38,608 nucleotides of DNA from JABACD01 sp047639675 (GCA_047639675.1 JBLIOI010000034.1:1-38608); one strand, 5' to 3'; shown: positions 1 through 7,748, counted from the first letter of the stretch. Notes: generated from the sequence alone by a model not told the origin. Translations and numbers: made by a program.

Positions 1-469
1 CCAGGTCGCGCAGGGTGTGCAAGCTGTCTATGACTTCAGTGAGCTTCTGCCTTTGTGATAACTGAAGGAAGCGGTCCTCTCTTAGCGAATCGAGGCTGAC
101 CGTAATGCGTCCCACTCCAGCTTCCTGCAAGAGCGGTGCTTGCTCCGCCAGTAGAACGCCGTTGGTGGTCATCGCGATGTCGTCCAACTTCTGGTTGGCG
201 CTAATCATCTTGATCAAGACTGGAAGGTCCTTGCGCAAGAGGGGCTCACCGCCGGTCAATCGCAACTTGTGGACCCCGAGCAAGCAGAAGGCTTCCACCA
301 AGGTCGCGATCTCTTCGAAGGTCAGAATCTGCGGCTTATCAAGCCAGGTGTAGTGCTCCTCGGGCATGCAATAACCGCAACGTAAGTTGCAGCGGTCAGT
401 AACCGATAAGCGCAGGTTGCGCAGGGGGCGCTGGCGACTGTCGAGAATGGGCATGGAGGAGTTAAGCAT
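1..469 (-). CDS. moaA: GTP 3',8-cyclase MoaA (5' part, runs off the window)
   Basis: This is the N-terminal 156 residues of a radical SAM enzyme. MoaA converts GTP to 3',8-cyclo-7,8-dihydro-GTP, the first step of molybdenum cofactor synthesis in the cytoplasm. The radical SAM cluster motif CNLRCGYC (Cx3Cx2C) follows the family-typical LRLSVTDR stretch. The SAM-binding LTGGEPLLR motif and a TTNG motif come next, followed by VSLDSL. All of this order is standard for MoaA. The gene continues leftward beyond base 1, so the C-terminal second 4Fe-4S cluster cannot be checked. Two ATG starts are possible, at 469 and in frame at 454 (MPILDSRQ); neither has a clear Shine-Dalgarno, and the shorter one gives the more usual MoaA N-terminus. 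It is divergent from the next gene. Other molybdopterin genes are not in view. The family call is very sure. Confidence 0.93.
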   Translation of the reverse strand, partial: MLNSSMPILDSRQRPLRNLRLSVTDRCNLRCGYCMPEEHYTWLDKPQILTFEEIATLVEAFCLLGVHKLRLTGGEPLLRKDLPVLIKMISANQKLDDIAMTTNGVLLAEQAPLLQEAGVGRITVSLDSLREDRFLQLSQRQKLTEVIDSLHTLRDL

Positions 470-627
470 GATCGTTGGACTCTATGGTACTCGAAAGCCA
501 ATGAATCAAGGGCAGCCCCACTCTGGGATTCTATGCGGATTGGATCTGCGAATTCTACGACCTTCAAAGCCCTGGATCGATCCGCTGTCTCCTGACCCTG
601 TGGTGGGGAGTCCGCTATGCTGTGGCG

Positions 628-1506
628 ATGGAACTAGCAGAACTGATCAAGAGTGGGTGGGAAGAACACGAGCATGAAACTGAGAAGGTTGCCAGAGATC
701 TCGAAGCGGGCATTGAACTTGTCTTGCCCGATGACCCCTCTGGGGCAGCCGCATTCATGAATCTAATCGGACACACCATCGGCGATCACGGTGGGGACAG
801 GCCGCGCGCGTTACGGCTTTGTGAAAGCGTTGTCGAGCGATTGGCGGATCTGGGAAACCGCGAACCCATACTGCACTTGGCCGTTGCTCGACATTTGGCA
901 GGCGAAGAGGAGGCAGCCCGTGCCGCCGAGAGAGAATTGGGCGCCGATGCGGTGAGTCAGGTGCGCGTACGGCTGCTTGTTGCCCAGGGTTTGGTGCACG
1001 GCGAGGCGTGGGGCAAGGCTATCGAACTCTATACTGAATGCATCGCCGTGGCCGATTCGCTCCCGACGGGGCACGGTGCTGAAAGAGCCGCTGCGCTCGT
1101 TTCCAACAACATCTCTTCGGCTCTCTTGCACATCGAGGAGCGCGATGATGATCAGTCGCAATTAATGGAGCGTGCGGCCCACACTGCTCACACCTATTGG
1201 CTGCGTGTGGGGGATTGGACGAATTCGGAACGCGCCGACTATTTGCTCGCAATGGTCTACAACTCTCTTGAGCGTGGCGCTGAAGCGCGCGAGTTCGCGC
1301 GACGGGGCCTTCAGACAATCGCTACGAACGGTGAAGCGAAGGTCGATCAGGCCTTCCTCGAGTTGGCTCTCGCCAAAGCGTGCAAACTCAGAGGTGATTT
1401 CGATGAGCAGTCTCTCTCGATATTACGCGCGACTGCCCTCGCCGATGAGTTTGGCGACGAGGGGCTGTCCAACTGGTTCAATGACGAGTTGAAGAAAGCG
1501 CGCTAA
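628..1506 (+). CDS. TPR-like helical repeat protein of unknown function
   Basis: The predicted product is a soluble protein of about 292 residues, rich in Ala, Glu and Leu, and helical throughout. It has no signal peptide or membrane segment. The spacing of the small and large residues, for example around LLVAQGLVHGEAWGKAIELY and LELALAKACKLRGDFDEQ, resembles degenerate tetratricopeptide repeats of about 34-40 residues from roughly residue 75 to the end. Such proteins usually act as protein-interaction scaffolds, but no partner is evident here. I chose the ATG at 628; a GTG two codons upstream (622) is also open. It is divergent from moaA, and its 3' end overlaps the end of the convergent small frameshifted ORF by a few bases. 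The function is not recognised; TPR is the best structural description. Confidence 0.75.
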   Translation: MELAELIKSGWEEHEHETEKVARDLEAGIELVLPDDPSGAAAFMNLIGHTIGDHGGDRPRALRLCESVVERLADLGNREPILHLAVARHLAGEEEAARAAERELGADAVSQVRVRLLVAQGLVHGEAWGKAIELYTECIAVADSLPTGHGAERAAALVSNNISSALLHIEERDDDQSQLMERAAHTAHTYWLRVGDWTNSERADYLLAMVYNSLERGAEAREFARRGLQTIATNGEAKVDQAFLELALAKACKLRGDFDEQSLSILRATALADEFGDEGLSNWFNDELKKAR

Positions 1507-1804
1507 GGCCTTCCTCGATTTGTGCCTTGCCCGCTATGTGGGGTGCGTACTGAGGTATGGACCATTAGCCGGATACTTGGAGCGCCGCCTTGCCCGCCGC
1601 TCAAGATCAGGTCGGAGTAGACTGGCTTGTCGATGACCTCGACACGCTTGGGCCGATGCGCCGAGGAAGGGGGGGACTCGTACAGAGAACGAATTCGCCC
1701 TCTGGATCGAAGACCGCCAAAGGGGTGAATGCTGGGCCAAAGGTGGCGATGCAGGCGCTGATGAACATCAGCGCGAGTTTGCTGCGTAGGGTCAAACCGC
1801 TCAT
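1503..1804 (-). pseudogene. small secreted protein ORF broken at a run of seven C residues
   Basis: On the minus strand an ATG at 1804 opens a frame with a good signal peptide: a short basic start (MSGLTLRSK), a hydrophobic core (LALMFISACIATF) and then FTPLAVFDPEGEFV. The frame meets a run of seven C (forward G at 1669-1675) and then loses protein-like character. In the next frame, directly after the run, the sequence becomes protein-like again (KRVEVIDKPVYSDLILSGGQ) and continues to a stop at 1503. One extra C, or two fewer, would join the halves into one secreted protein of about 100 residues. It could be a pseudogene, a phase-variable gene or a sequencing error in a homopolymer. No family is recognised. 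The 3' end touches that of the convergent TPR gene. Confidence 0.4.
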
Positions 1805-2027
1805 GGTTTCGTGCCTCACGTAGCGCATCGTCCAAAGCGGAGTAATGGGGCCAGGTGTTGCCGTTTTTGGCCCCTGGTTGCTTCTCTCCAACTAGCGCTA
1901 GCAACATGGTCTGGGGGTAGAACCACCAGGGGCCGCGTGAAAATACGATAATTCGGCGAATAGCCAATTCAGGACACCTCTGTCTTGATTAGACTTCGAG
2001 TCCTCCCATTCCCCCACCAATAGTCCA

Positions 2028-2407
2028 GTGAAGACCATCATCGAGCCCTTTCGCATCAAGAGCATCGAGCCTATCAGGATGACCTCCCGGCCCGAGCGCG
2101 AGGAATTACTCGCGCGCTCTGCGTTCAACCTATTCGGGCTGCAATCCGGAGATGTCATTTTCGACCTCCTGACGGACAGCGGCACCGGCGCTATGTCGAG
2201 CGAGCAGTGGGCTTGAGTCATGCGTAGCGATGAATCCCACGCGGGCTCTACCAGTTTTCAGCGCTTTGAGTCAGCGGTGCAAGACATGTTTGGCTTCGAG
2301 CACGTGATTCCGACTCACCAGGGGCGCGCGGCCGAGCATCTGATCTTTGGTACGCTCGGAGAAATGGGAATGGTCATTCCCAACAACATCACTTCGATAC
2401 GACGCGG
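2028..2407 (+). pseudogene. tryptophanase / tyrosine phenol-lyase N-terminal relic
   Basis: The translation from the ATG at 2028 follows the N-terminus of the tryptophanase/tyrosine phenol-lyase family (PLP-dependent beta-eliminating lyases): EPFRIKSIEPI, DLLTDSGTGAMSSEQWA, then after a stop SDESHAGSTSFQRFESAV, FGFEHVIPTHQGRAAEHLIF and IPNNI. Three faults are visible. First, an in-frame TGA at 2214-2216 sits where the family usually has Gly (GGA to TGA would do it). Second, a single-base loss near 2390 moves the conserved FDTTR into another frame (2393-2407). Third, homology stops right after that, so the PLP-binding lysine domain and about three quarters of the protein are missing. The intact universal stress gene starts 70 bases further on. 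This is a dead fragment and no product is expected. Confidence 0.85.
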
Positions 2408-2474
2408 GTTACGGGATCTGAACAAACGGCTACAACGCCTCACTTCGGAGGCGTAAACACTTTTGAGAGACACG

Positions 2475-3398
2475 ATGAAAAACTACAAGAACATCATCGT
2501 CGGGTTGGACCTGACGACGGACGGCGATGCTGTTACCCCCGGCGCTTGCAAAGCAGCTCATCAGGCGATTTGGGTTGCGAAAGCCAATGATGGCTCAATC
2601 CGTTTTGTGCATTCGAGTCGCCCGGACGGAACGCGAACTCCTGGGTGGGGCTCCAGTGGAGTCGTACATGAAGGGCTACCGAGTGCGGGGCGCGCTGCAC
2701 TTGAAGCCTTGGTGACTGAAGTGCAAGAGTCCGGCGTTAAGGCCGAATTGGTGATCACCGACGATCGTCCCTGGATCGACATCATCAAGTTGGTTTTGAA
2801 AGGCGGAGTTGACCTCGTGATCGTCGGCAAGCGCAATGAGGCTACGGAAGACGGCCGGCGATTAGGCAGTATCGCCGTCAAGCTTTTGCGCAAGTGTCCT
2901 GGTCCGGTTTGGGTCGTGCGCCCCGAGCATGATCTTGTGCACAAGCTCGTTTTGGCTGCCACCGACCTGACAGAAGTTGGCGATCAGGCCGTGTGCGAGG
3001 CTAGCGCGGTTGCCGGACGACATGGCTGCAAGTTCCACGTTGTTCATGCCTGGCAGATGCCCTTAAGTATGCAAATGGAATCGTCGCGCATGAGCGAAGA
3101 GGAATTCAATGCTGAGGTTGAGCAGGCCAAAGAACAAGTCAAGGTTCACATTGAGAAGTGCTTGCCCGACGGCTCGGGGCCGAAGATGGAAATCCACACA
3201 GGCCAAGGATCACCGGCCCAGATCATTCAAGAGGCAGTGGACCACCTGCACCCGGACCTGCTTGTTATGGGAACGGTTTCGCGCACGGGAATCGCCGGGT
3301 TGCTGATCGGTTCCACTGCAGAGCGTATGCTGGCCCAGGTAGACTGTTCGATTCTGACGCTCAAGCCGGACGGCTTCGAGTCGCCGGTCAAACTCTAA
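2475..3398 (+). CDS. tandem universal stress protein (two UspA domains, UspE-like)
   Basis: This is a cytoplasmic protein of 307 residues made of two Usp domains, about 5-150 and 155-300, like E. coli UspE (a similar length). Domain 1 starts KNIIVGLDLTTDG and ends with LLRKCPGPVWVVRP. Domain 2 carries the ATP-binding signature G-x2-R-x-G-x2-GLLIGSTAE (GTVSRTGIAGLLIGSTAERM) followed by CSILTLKP. Domain 1 has a weaker version (VGKRNEATEDGRRLGSIAVK), so nucleotide binding probably belongs to domain 2. The ATG at 2475 has a purine-rich GAGAGA upstream. An upstream TTG at 2463 is possible but would not start at the first beta strand. Usp proteins help survival under starvation and stress; no partner gene is adjacent. 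A GC-rich hairpin lies just after the stop. Confidence 0.93.
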   Translation: MKNYKNIIVGLDLTTDGDAVTPGACKAAHQAIWVAKANDGSIRFVHSSRPDGTRTPGWGSSGVVHEGLPSAGRAALEALVTEVQESGVKAELVITDDRPWIDIIKLVLKGGVDLVIVGKRNEATEDGRRLGSIAVKLLRKCPGPVWVVRPEHDLVHKLVLAATDLTEVGDQAVCEASAVAGRHGCKFHVVHAWQMPLSMQMESSRMSEEEFNAEVEQAKEQVKVHIEKCLPDGSGPKMEIHTGQGSPAQIIQEAVDHLHPDLLVMGTVSRTGIAGLLIGSTAERMLAQVDCSILTLKPDGFESPVKL

Positions 3399-3404
3399 GT
3401 CAAA

Positions 3405-3418
3405 GGCGCGTTCGCGCC
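3405..3418 (+). terminator. short GC hairpin after the universal stress gene
   Basis: GGCGC-GTTC-GCGCC forms a perfect five-base-pair stem seven bases past the stop codon at 3398. No T tract follows, so it would be a weak intrinsic terminator or a 3' end stabiliser. Confidence 0.35.
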
Positions 3419-3467
3419 GGAGGGAGGCAGGACTGCACATCTTGCTTCTCTTCATGCCCGTGAACCA

Positions 3468-4889
3468 ATGACTCTACACAACCTGCGACGCGTACAGAGC
3501 CTTCTCGCTCTCTGCGCAACTCTAGTTCTCGCACCTGGTCTTTGGGGGCAAGAGGCGAGCGACTCGTCGGTGCCCACGGATTGGGATGCTGTGACAAAGG
3601 CTGCCACTGAGTTGCTGCTTCCCGCGGTGGAGGATGGCCTCACCGTTGGATTGGTTGTTGGTATCGTGCGCGGGAGTGAGTCGCGCGTATTGGCCCTCGG
3701 CGAAACACGGCTAGGGAGCGGGCAAGGCCCCGACGCCGATTCGATCTATGAGATCGGTTCCGTCAGCAAAGTCTTTACCGGTCTTCTGCTAGCGGATGCG
3801 GCGACTCGTGGAATTGTCGAGCTCGACGACACGGTGGAGGACTTGCTGGACGGGGTCGTAGAAGTCCCGACCTTTGCCGATCAGCCGGTCCAGCTCTGGC
3901 ACCTCTCGACACACACGTCGGGTCTTCCTCGCATGCCGAGCAATATGGCTCGGGCAAACCCTGAAGATCCCTATGCGGACTACACGGTGAAGGAGATGTA
4001 CGACGCGTTGGAGGGCTGTGACTTGGAGCGCGCCCCGGGTGAGCGCTATGCCTATAGTAATTTGGCAGTGGGCCTGCTCGGCAATTTGCTCGTGCGCGAA
4101 CAGGACGAAGCTGCAGGCTACGCTGGCCTACTACGCAAGCGCATCACAACTCCCCTCGGACTTGAGCATACTGCGATTCTGCTGACTCCGTGGATGACCG
4201 AGCACCTGGTTCCGGGATACGACGTAGACCAGAACCCCAAGCAGAACTGGGACTTGCCAGCCTTTGCAGGTGCAGGTGGGATACGCTCAAATATGAGCGA
4301 CATGCTGCGTTTTGCGGACGCATGCTTACATCCGGAGCCGGGGCCGTTGGCGCAAGCGATGGAGCTTTCAATGGAGATTCGCCACCGCGAGGCGGGCGGT
4401 GTTGTGATGGGTCTCGGTTGGCATGTCGGATCAAATGGCTCCACCCGCTGGCACAATGGGCAAACGGGCGGGTACCACACTTACTTCGCACTTTGGCCCG
4501 AGGGTGACGTGGCAGTGGTTCTACTCTCGAACACTACGAGCGGGCTGCTTGACCTCTTTGCAGACAATGTCTTGCTCCTGATGATGGGGCGCAAGCCGCG
4601 CGAGCTGCAGTACAAGAAAGCGCTGCCCTTGGACTTGGAAGCCAGCGAAGAATATGTCGGTGAGTACAAGCTCGGCCCACTCGCGAGGTTGACGGTGACG
4701 CTCAACGAAAAGCGCATGATGGCTCAAATGACCTTTCAGTCGCAGATACGCATCTACCCTTCAGGGCCGGATCGCTTCTTCTACAGGGCAGTTGAAGCGG
4801 AACTCCTCTTCCAACGTGACGAATCGGGAGCGGTTGTTGGTGTGGAAATTCTGCAGGGCGGCAGAACGACGAAAGGCAAGCGCGAATGA
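3468..4889 (+). CDS. secreted serine hydrolase of the beta-lactamase / class C family
   Basis: This is an exported penicillin-binding-protein-like serine hydrolase of 473 residues. The signal peptide is clear (QSLLALCATLVLAPGLWGQ, cleavage near residue 28). The catalytic SxxK motif is S98-V-S-K101 in IGSVSKVFTG, the YxN motif is Y196-S-N198 in RYAYSNLAVG, and the third motif is probably H329-N-G331 followed by QTGGYHTYF. A C-terminal domain of about 100 residues follows the catalytic domain, as in many Pfam Beta-lactamase (PF00144) proteins that are esterases or D-aminopeptidases. All catalytic residues are present, unlike in the related gene at 8520-9872. The substrate cannot be told: peptide, ester and beta-lactam are all open. 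It stands alone, convergent with cbpM-dnaJ. Confidence 0.9.
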   Translation: MTLHNLRRVQSLLALCATLVLAPGLWGQEASDSSVPTDWDAVTKAATELLLPAVEDGLTVGLVVGIVRGSESRVLALGETRLGSGQGPDADSIYEIGSVSKVFTGLLLADAATRGIVELDDTVEDLLDGVVEVPTFADQPVQLWHLSTHTSGLPRMPSNMARANPEDPYADYTVKEMYDALEGCDLERAPGERYAYSNLAVGLLGNLLVREQDEAAGYAGLLRKRITTPLGLEHTAILLTPWMTEHLVPGYDVDQNPKQNWDLPAFAGAGGIRSNMSDMLRFADACLHPEPGPLAQAMELSMEIRHREAGGVVMGLGWHVGSNGSTRWHNGQTGGYHTYFALWPEGDVAVVLLSNTTSGLLDLFADNVLLLMMGRKPRELQYKKALPLDLEASEEYVGEYKLGPLARLTVTLNEKRMMAQMTFQSQIRIYPSGPDRFFYRAVEAELLFQRDESGAVVGVEILQGGRTTKGKRE

Positions 4890-5091
4890 AAAGAGCGACT
4901 ACTTGCGGCCACGTATAACGCCGGATTTCTTGGCCCGGAGAACAGATCTAAGCGCCCAAAGAGATGACCCCGCACTGGATTGTTGTTGCGCCAGGTGAGT
5001 GGGGTCGACAGTCCTCCGATCGTTGACGATCAAGACGACAGTCATCTCTGCCAGCTCCAGGACCCGGCGTGTCAAAGTGGCGATTCCTGCT

Positions 5092-5346
5092 TCAGTCCTT
5101 GGCTTCTAACAGTAGTGAAATCGTTTCAAGGTCAATGCTCAGGCTGCGATGCAAACGAACAATGGTCGCTACGCGATCGAGTTCGACTGCGGCGATGCAG
5201 ACTTCGGTTGCCTCTTGAGTTGAACTTGAAAGCAGTCCGTAATCGCAAATCTCCCGCAACCAGACAGTCTTGACCTCGTAGATTTTGGCGACAACTTCCA
5301 GGGTTAGGAAGAGCTCTCCTTCGATGTAAATGCGTTCCTTCTTCAC
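5092..5346 (-). CDS. cbpM: chaperone modulator CbpM (MerR-like)
   Basis: This small protein of 84 residues has the CbpM pattern: a short N-terminal beta segment (ERIYIEGELFLTLEVVAKIYEV), a MerR-like helical part with the conserved W-L-R-E (VWLREICDYGLL), and a C-terminal helix that starts RVATIVRLHRSLSIDLE. CbpM binds the J domain of CbpA in E. coli and blocks its co-chaperone and DNA-binding activities. The GTG start at 5346 overlaps the TGA of the upstream dnaJ-type gene as GTGA and has a strong GGAGG six bases ahead, so the two are translationally coupled. That fixed pairing supports the name more than the sequence alone does. There is no DNA-binding evidence beyond the fold. Confidence 0.82.
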   Translation of the reverse strand: MKKERIYIEGELFLTLEVVAKIYEVKTVWLREICDYGLLSSSTQEATEVCIAAVELDRVATIVRLHRSLSIDLETISLLLEAKD

Positions 5347-6377
5347 GCTGTACCTCCTTCGCGTGCGCTGCCTTCGAGAGTGACCTCGGCGTTCTCATCG
5401 CCTAGTTCGGCCAGGAGTTCCTTTTGGCGCTGACTGAGGCTTGCAGGAAGATTCATTTCGATTCGCACAAAGCAGTCGCCGTAGGCTTTCTTACCAAGGC
5501 TGAAGCCCTGTCCGCGAAGGCGCAAGCGGTTGCCGCTGCGCGAATTCTCCGGGATTGTCAGGGTGACGACTCCGCGCGCCGTGCGCACATCAACTTTGGC
5601 ACCGCTCTCTGCTTCCCAGGGAGTCAAGAATACCCGAGCTTCCAAGTCATTTCCGATGAGTCGATAGGTGTCGTCATCCTTCAGGTGCAACACAAGATGC
5701 AAGTCGCCGCTTTCGCTTCCGCCTTGACCCGCTTCGCCGAGCCCCTTCAAGCGCAGCTTCATTCCATTGCGAAGATCCTGCGGGATCTTGAGTTCAATCG
5801 TTTGTCGCTTTTGGACCTGACCGATGCCGCCACACGATGGGCAAATATGAGAACCAACATGCCCCGTACCTGCACAACTCGGACAGCTTGCGCGTGCCGG
5901 AATCTCAAAGCTGCGCGTTCCTCCCGAGATGGCCTCCGTAATGGTCAAGCCAAGTTCGGCCCGGACATCTGCGCCTCGGTACTGATACCTGGCGTGGGGC
6001 GCCTGAGTTTCGTTGAAGTCTTGGCGGAATTGACCGCCGAACATCTCTTGAAAGAAGTCGGAGAAGCCTGCTGATTGGCCAAAGGACGCCTCAAATTCTT
6101 CGCGCGTCATGCTGCGTTCTCCAGCGGCGGGTTCGAACTCTTGGCCTTGCTCCCAGTTCTCGCCGAATTGGTCGTACTTCTTGCGCTTCTCCGTATCTGA
6201 GAGCACTTCGTAGGCTTCGCTGATGCCTTTGAACTTGGCTTCGGCGTTGTCTTTCTCTTCTTCGGGATGCCGATCAGGGTGCCACTTCATCGCCAGCTTT
6301 CGGTAAGCCTTCTTGATCGCAGCCGCATCATCCTCGCGCTTCACGCCGAGGACCTCGTAGTAGTCCTGGAATTTCAC
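5343..6377 (-). CDS. DnaJ-type co-chaperone with a half-size zinc finger
   Basis: This Hsp40 protein of 344 residues stimulates DnaK ATPase and delivers unfolded clients. Residues 1-70 are a canonical J domain (YYEVLGV, then HPD in MKWHPDRHP, then KKYDQFG). A Gly/Phe-poor linker follows with repeated FSDFFQEMFGGQF-type sequence. Next is a zinc-finger region with only two CxxCxGxG motifs (CPSCAGTG and CPSCGGIG) instead of the usual four. The C-terminal substrate domains (GLGEAGQGG, then GQGFSLGKKAYGD) close the protein. With two motifs only one zinc site can form. The partner cbpM overlaps its stop codon, which is typical for cbpA, a family that lacks the zinc finger. It is thus intermediate between DnaJ and CbpA, and a symbol would mislead. 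Translation starts at a GTG. No CIRCE or similar heat-shock operator was seen upstream. Confidence 0.92.
   Translation of the reverse strand: MKFQDYYEVLGVKREDDAAAIKKAYRKLAMKWHPDRHPEEEKDNAEAKFKGISEAYEVLSDTEKRKKYDQFGENWEQGQEFEPAAGERSMTREEFEASFGQSAGFSDFFQEMFGGQFRQDFNETQAPHARYQYRGADVRAELGLTITEAISGGTRSFEIPARASCPSCAGTGHVGSHICPSCGGIGQVQKRQTIELKIPQDLRNGMKLRLKGLGEAGQGGSESGDLHLVLHLKDDDTYRLIGNDLEARVFLTPWEAESGAKVDVRTARGVVTLTIPENSRSGNRLRLRGQGFSLGKKAYGDCFVRIEMNLPASLSQRQKELLAELGDENAEVTLEGSAREGGTA
5353..5357 (-). promoter_or_regulatory. ribosome binding site of cbpM
   Basis: GGAGG lies six bases before the GTG start at 5346, inside the last codons of the dnaJ-type gene. It decides the GTG as the cbpM start and explains coupling through the overlapping GTGA. 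Confidence 0.7.
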
Positions 6378-6435
6378 TGTGTGCTGTTTGGGTACGTTCT
6401 TGAGTCTAGGTGGGGGGCGGAGTCAGTGTAGCTAC

Positions 6436-6549
6436 TTATTTCGTAACTAGCTTCTCGAACTGTTCACGGTCAAGGGTCTCGGTCTTCATCAGTTGTTCCG
6501 CGATGTGTTCCAAGAGCTCTCGTTCGTCTGTCAGTAGGGATTCCGCGTG
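6436..6549 (-). pseudogene. FtsH C-terminal relic
   Basis: The last 37 or so codons before a TAA at 6436 read HAESLLTDERELLEHIAEQL, then MKTETLDREQFEKLV. This matches the C-terminal helical tail of the FtsH AAA/M41 protease (the usual pattern is a helix, then L-I-A-x-A-L-L-E-x-E-T-L-D-x-E-x). Upstream of codon HAE the frame has no FtsH character: no HExxH site, Walker motifs or membrane segments occur. Instead the DNA becomes the relic of another gene on the opposite strand at about base 6549. It is a truncated leftover with no start and no function expected. A short match of this kind is less certain than the other relics. Confidence 0.65.
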
Positions 6550-6908
6550 GGGCCGGGCTTGTGTTGATTGTGTCCGCGAGCACAGTGCCCTTCGTTGGTT
6601 TTCATGCTGCGGGGACCGGTGGGGAAGCGCTCATCCATGGCGCCGGTGAGATCAAAATCCATGGACGCTACGTTCCTGTGCATGCGGACGTTGAAGGGCT
6701 CGGTTCCCCCTCTGCCCACGCAGATCGAAGAGAATTGACCGAGTCGTTGCGGACTTCGCTCATAGCGCCGAAGCGAACTTTCGTGACGCACGGTGAGCCC
6801 GCTGCCTCCGACGTGCTCAGATGCTACATTCCTGAAGACTTGGGCTGAAATGCCGAAGTGCCTTATCACGGGCAAGAAGTGAACCTCGCTAAAATTCACA
6901 TCTCCTGA
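6549..6908 (+). pseudogene. MBL-fold RNA/DNA exonuclease C-terminal relic
   Basis: The frame reads TVPFVGFHAAGTGGEALIHG, then IKIHGRYVPVHADVE, SAHADRREL and RTFVTHGEPAASDVL. This order is the C-terminal part of metallo-beta-lactamase fold, beta-CASP-type nucleases (the usual pattern is VGYQAxGTLGR, then IHGExVPVRAxV, SAHAD, and HGEPEA). A TGA at 6846-6848 falls where the family normally has Trp in LGW; reading past it continues NAEVPYHGQEVNL to a second stop at 6906-6908, again family-like. The HxHxDH metal site and the whole N-terminal half are missing, because homology starts at the junction with the ftsH relic on the other strand. It is a dead fragment. The next intact gene, a sigma factor, starts 33 bases later. 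Confidence 0.75.
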
Positions 6909-6941
6909 GGGCCATACACTCTCCGACACTCACAGAACACC

Positions 6942-7748
6942 GTGAAACAACAGCCCCCCGCTTCTGAAGCCGTTCCCGCATTGCTGGAAAGCCACGGTGA
7001 TCGTTTGTATTCGCTCGGGGTTCGCTTTTGCGGCAATCACGAGGAAGCAGAGGATCTCGTACAAGAGACCTTCATGCTGGCGTACAAGAACTGGGACTCC
7101 TTCAAAGGTGAATCGAGTCCCGCGACTTGGCTGTATACGATTGCGTCTCGCGTTTGCCAACGCTTCCATCGCAAGCGTTCCGGGGAACCCGATCATGTGC
7201 TTTCACTTAATGCGCCTGGAGCTGACCTACTGCCGATGGGGGATGAGCTGATGGCCGTTGTTCCAGGCGAGGATGAGGGCGCACTGGCAGATCAAGTCCG
7301 GAGGGAGAGCCGTGATGCTATCGAAGTAGCGATCACGGAGCTCCCCCAGGATTTTCGCATGCCCTTGGTTCTCAAGGAGGTCGCCGGCTTCAGCTTGATC
7401 GACATCGCGACCATCATGGGCATTCCGGCTGCCACCGTGAAGACTCGTCTGCACCGTGCACGACTGCGTTTGCGCCAGGCCTTGGAGTCGACGCTTCCCA
7501 AGCGGGCCCTTCCAAAGCTCGCTTACTCGCGTCAAGTCTGTCTCGACTTACTGCAAGCAAAGCAAGAGACCTTGGATAGCGGTGTTGCCTACCAGTTCCC
7601 TACAGGGATTATTTGTGCTCGTTGCTCTGAGTTCTTTGCAGGCCTCGATTTGGCGCAGGATGTTTGCGGAGAGTTGGCTCAGGATCGGCTGCCAATAGGG
7701 CTGCGGGCCAAATTGCTGGAGCAGGCAAGGCTGGAGAGCTGCGACTGA
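6942..7748 (+). CDS. ECF RNA polymerase sigma factor with a Cys-rich C-terminal extension
   Basis: This sigma-70 family protein of 268 residues directs RNA polymerase to a promoter set. Region 2 covers about residues 12-80 (RLYSLGVRFCGNHEEAEDLVQ, then TWLYTIASRVC) and region 4 about 123-178 (LPQDFRMPLVLKEVAGFSLI, then IPAATVKTRLHRARLRLR). ECF factors usually end there. Here about 85 more residues follow, with C200, C225-x2-C228 and C242 arranged C-x24-C-x2-C-x13-C. That could bind zinc like the zinc-containing anti-sigma fold (HxxxCxxC), now fused to the sigma factor. No separate anti-sigma gene is next to it. The next gene (a lipoprotein phosphatase) starts 150 bases on and may be a target. 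Translation starts at a GTG at 6942. Confidence 0.9.
   Translation: MKQQPPASEAVPALLESHGDRLYSLGVRFCGNHEEAEDLVQETFMLAYKNWDSFKGESSPATWLYTIASRVCQRFHRKRSGEPDHVLSLNAPGADLLPMGDELMAVVPGEDEGALADQVRRESRDAIEVAITELPQDFRMPLVLKEVAGFSLIDIATIMGIPAATVKTRLHRARLRLRQALESTLPKRALPKLAYSRQVCLDLLQAKQETLDSGVAYQFPTGIICARCSEFFAGLDLAQDVCGELAQDRLPIGLRAKLLEQARLESCD

Noticed and set aside
2214..2216. TGA in the tryptophanase-like frame as selenocysteine or reassigned codon
   Set aside because: The family has Gly here, not Cys or Trp. A separate frameshift and truncation follow, and many intact genes in the window end with TGA.
4899..5045. Possible 48-codon minus-strand ORF after cbpM (MTVVLIVNDRRTVDPTHLAQ at its start)
   Set aside because: It is short, has no ribosome binding site or family, and the spacer also contains an imperfect stem (GACCCC/GGGGTC). 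It is not supported as a gene.
5424..6074. 216-codon open frame on the plus strand
   Set aside because: It lies opposite the dnaJ-type gene and reads as low-complexity antisense sequence.
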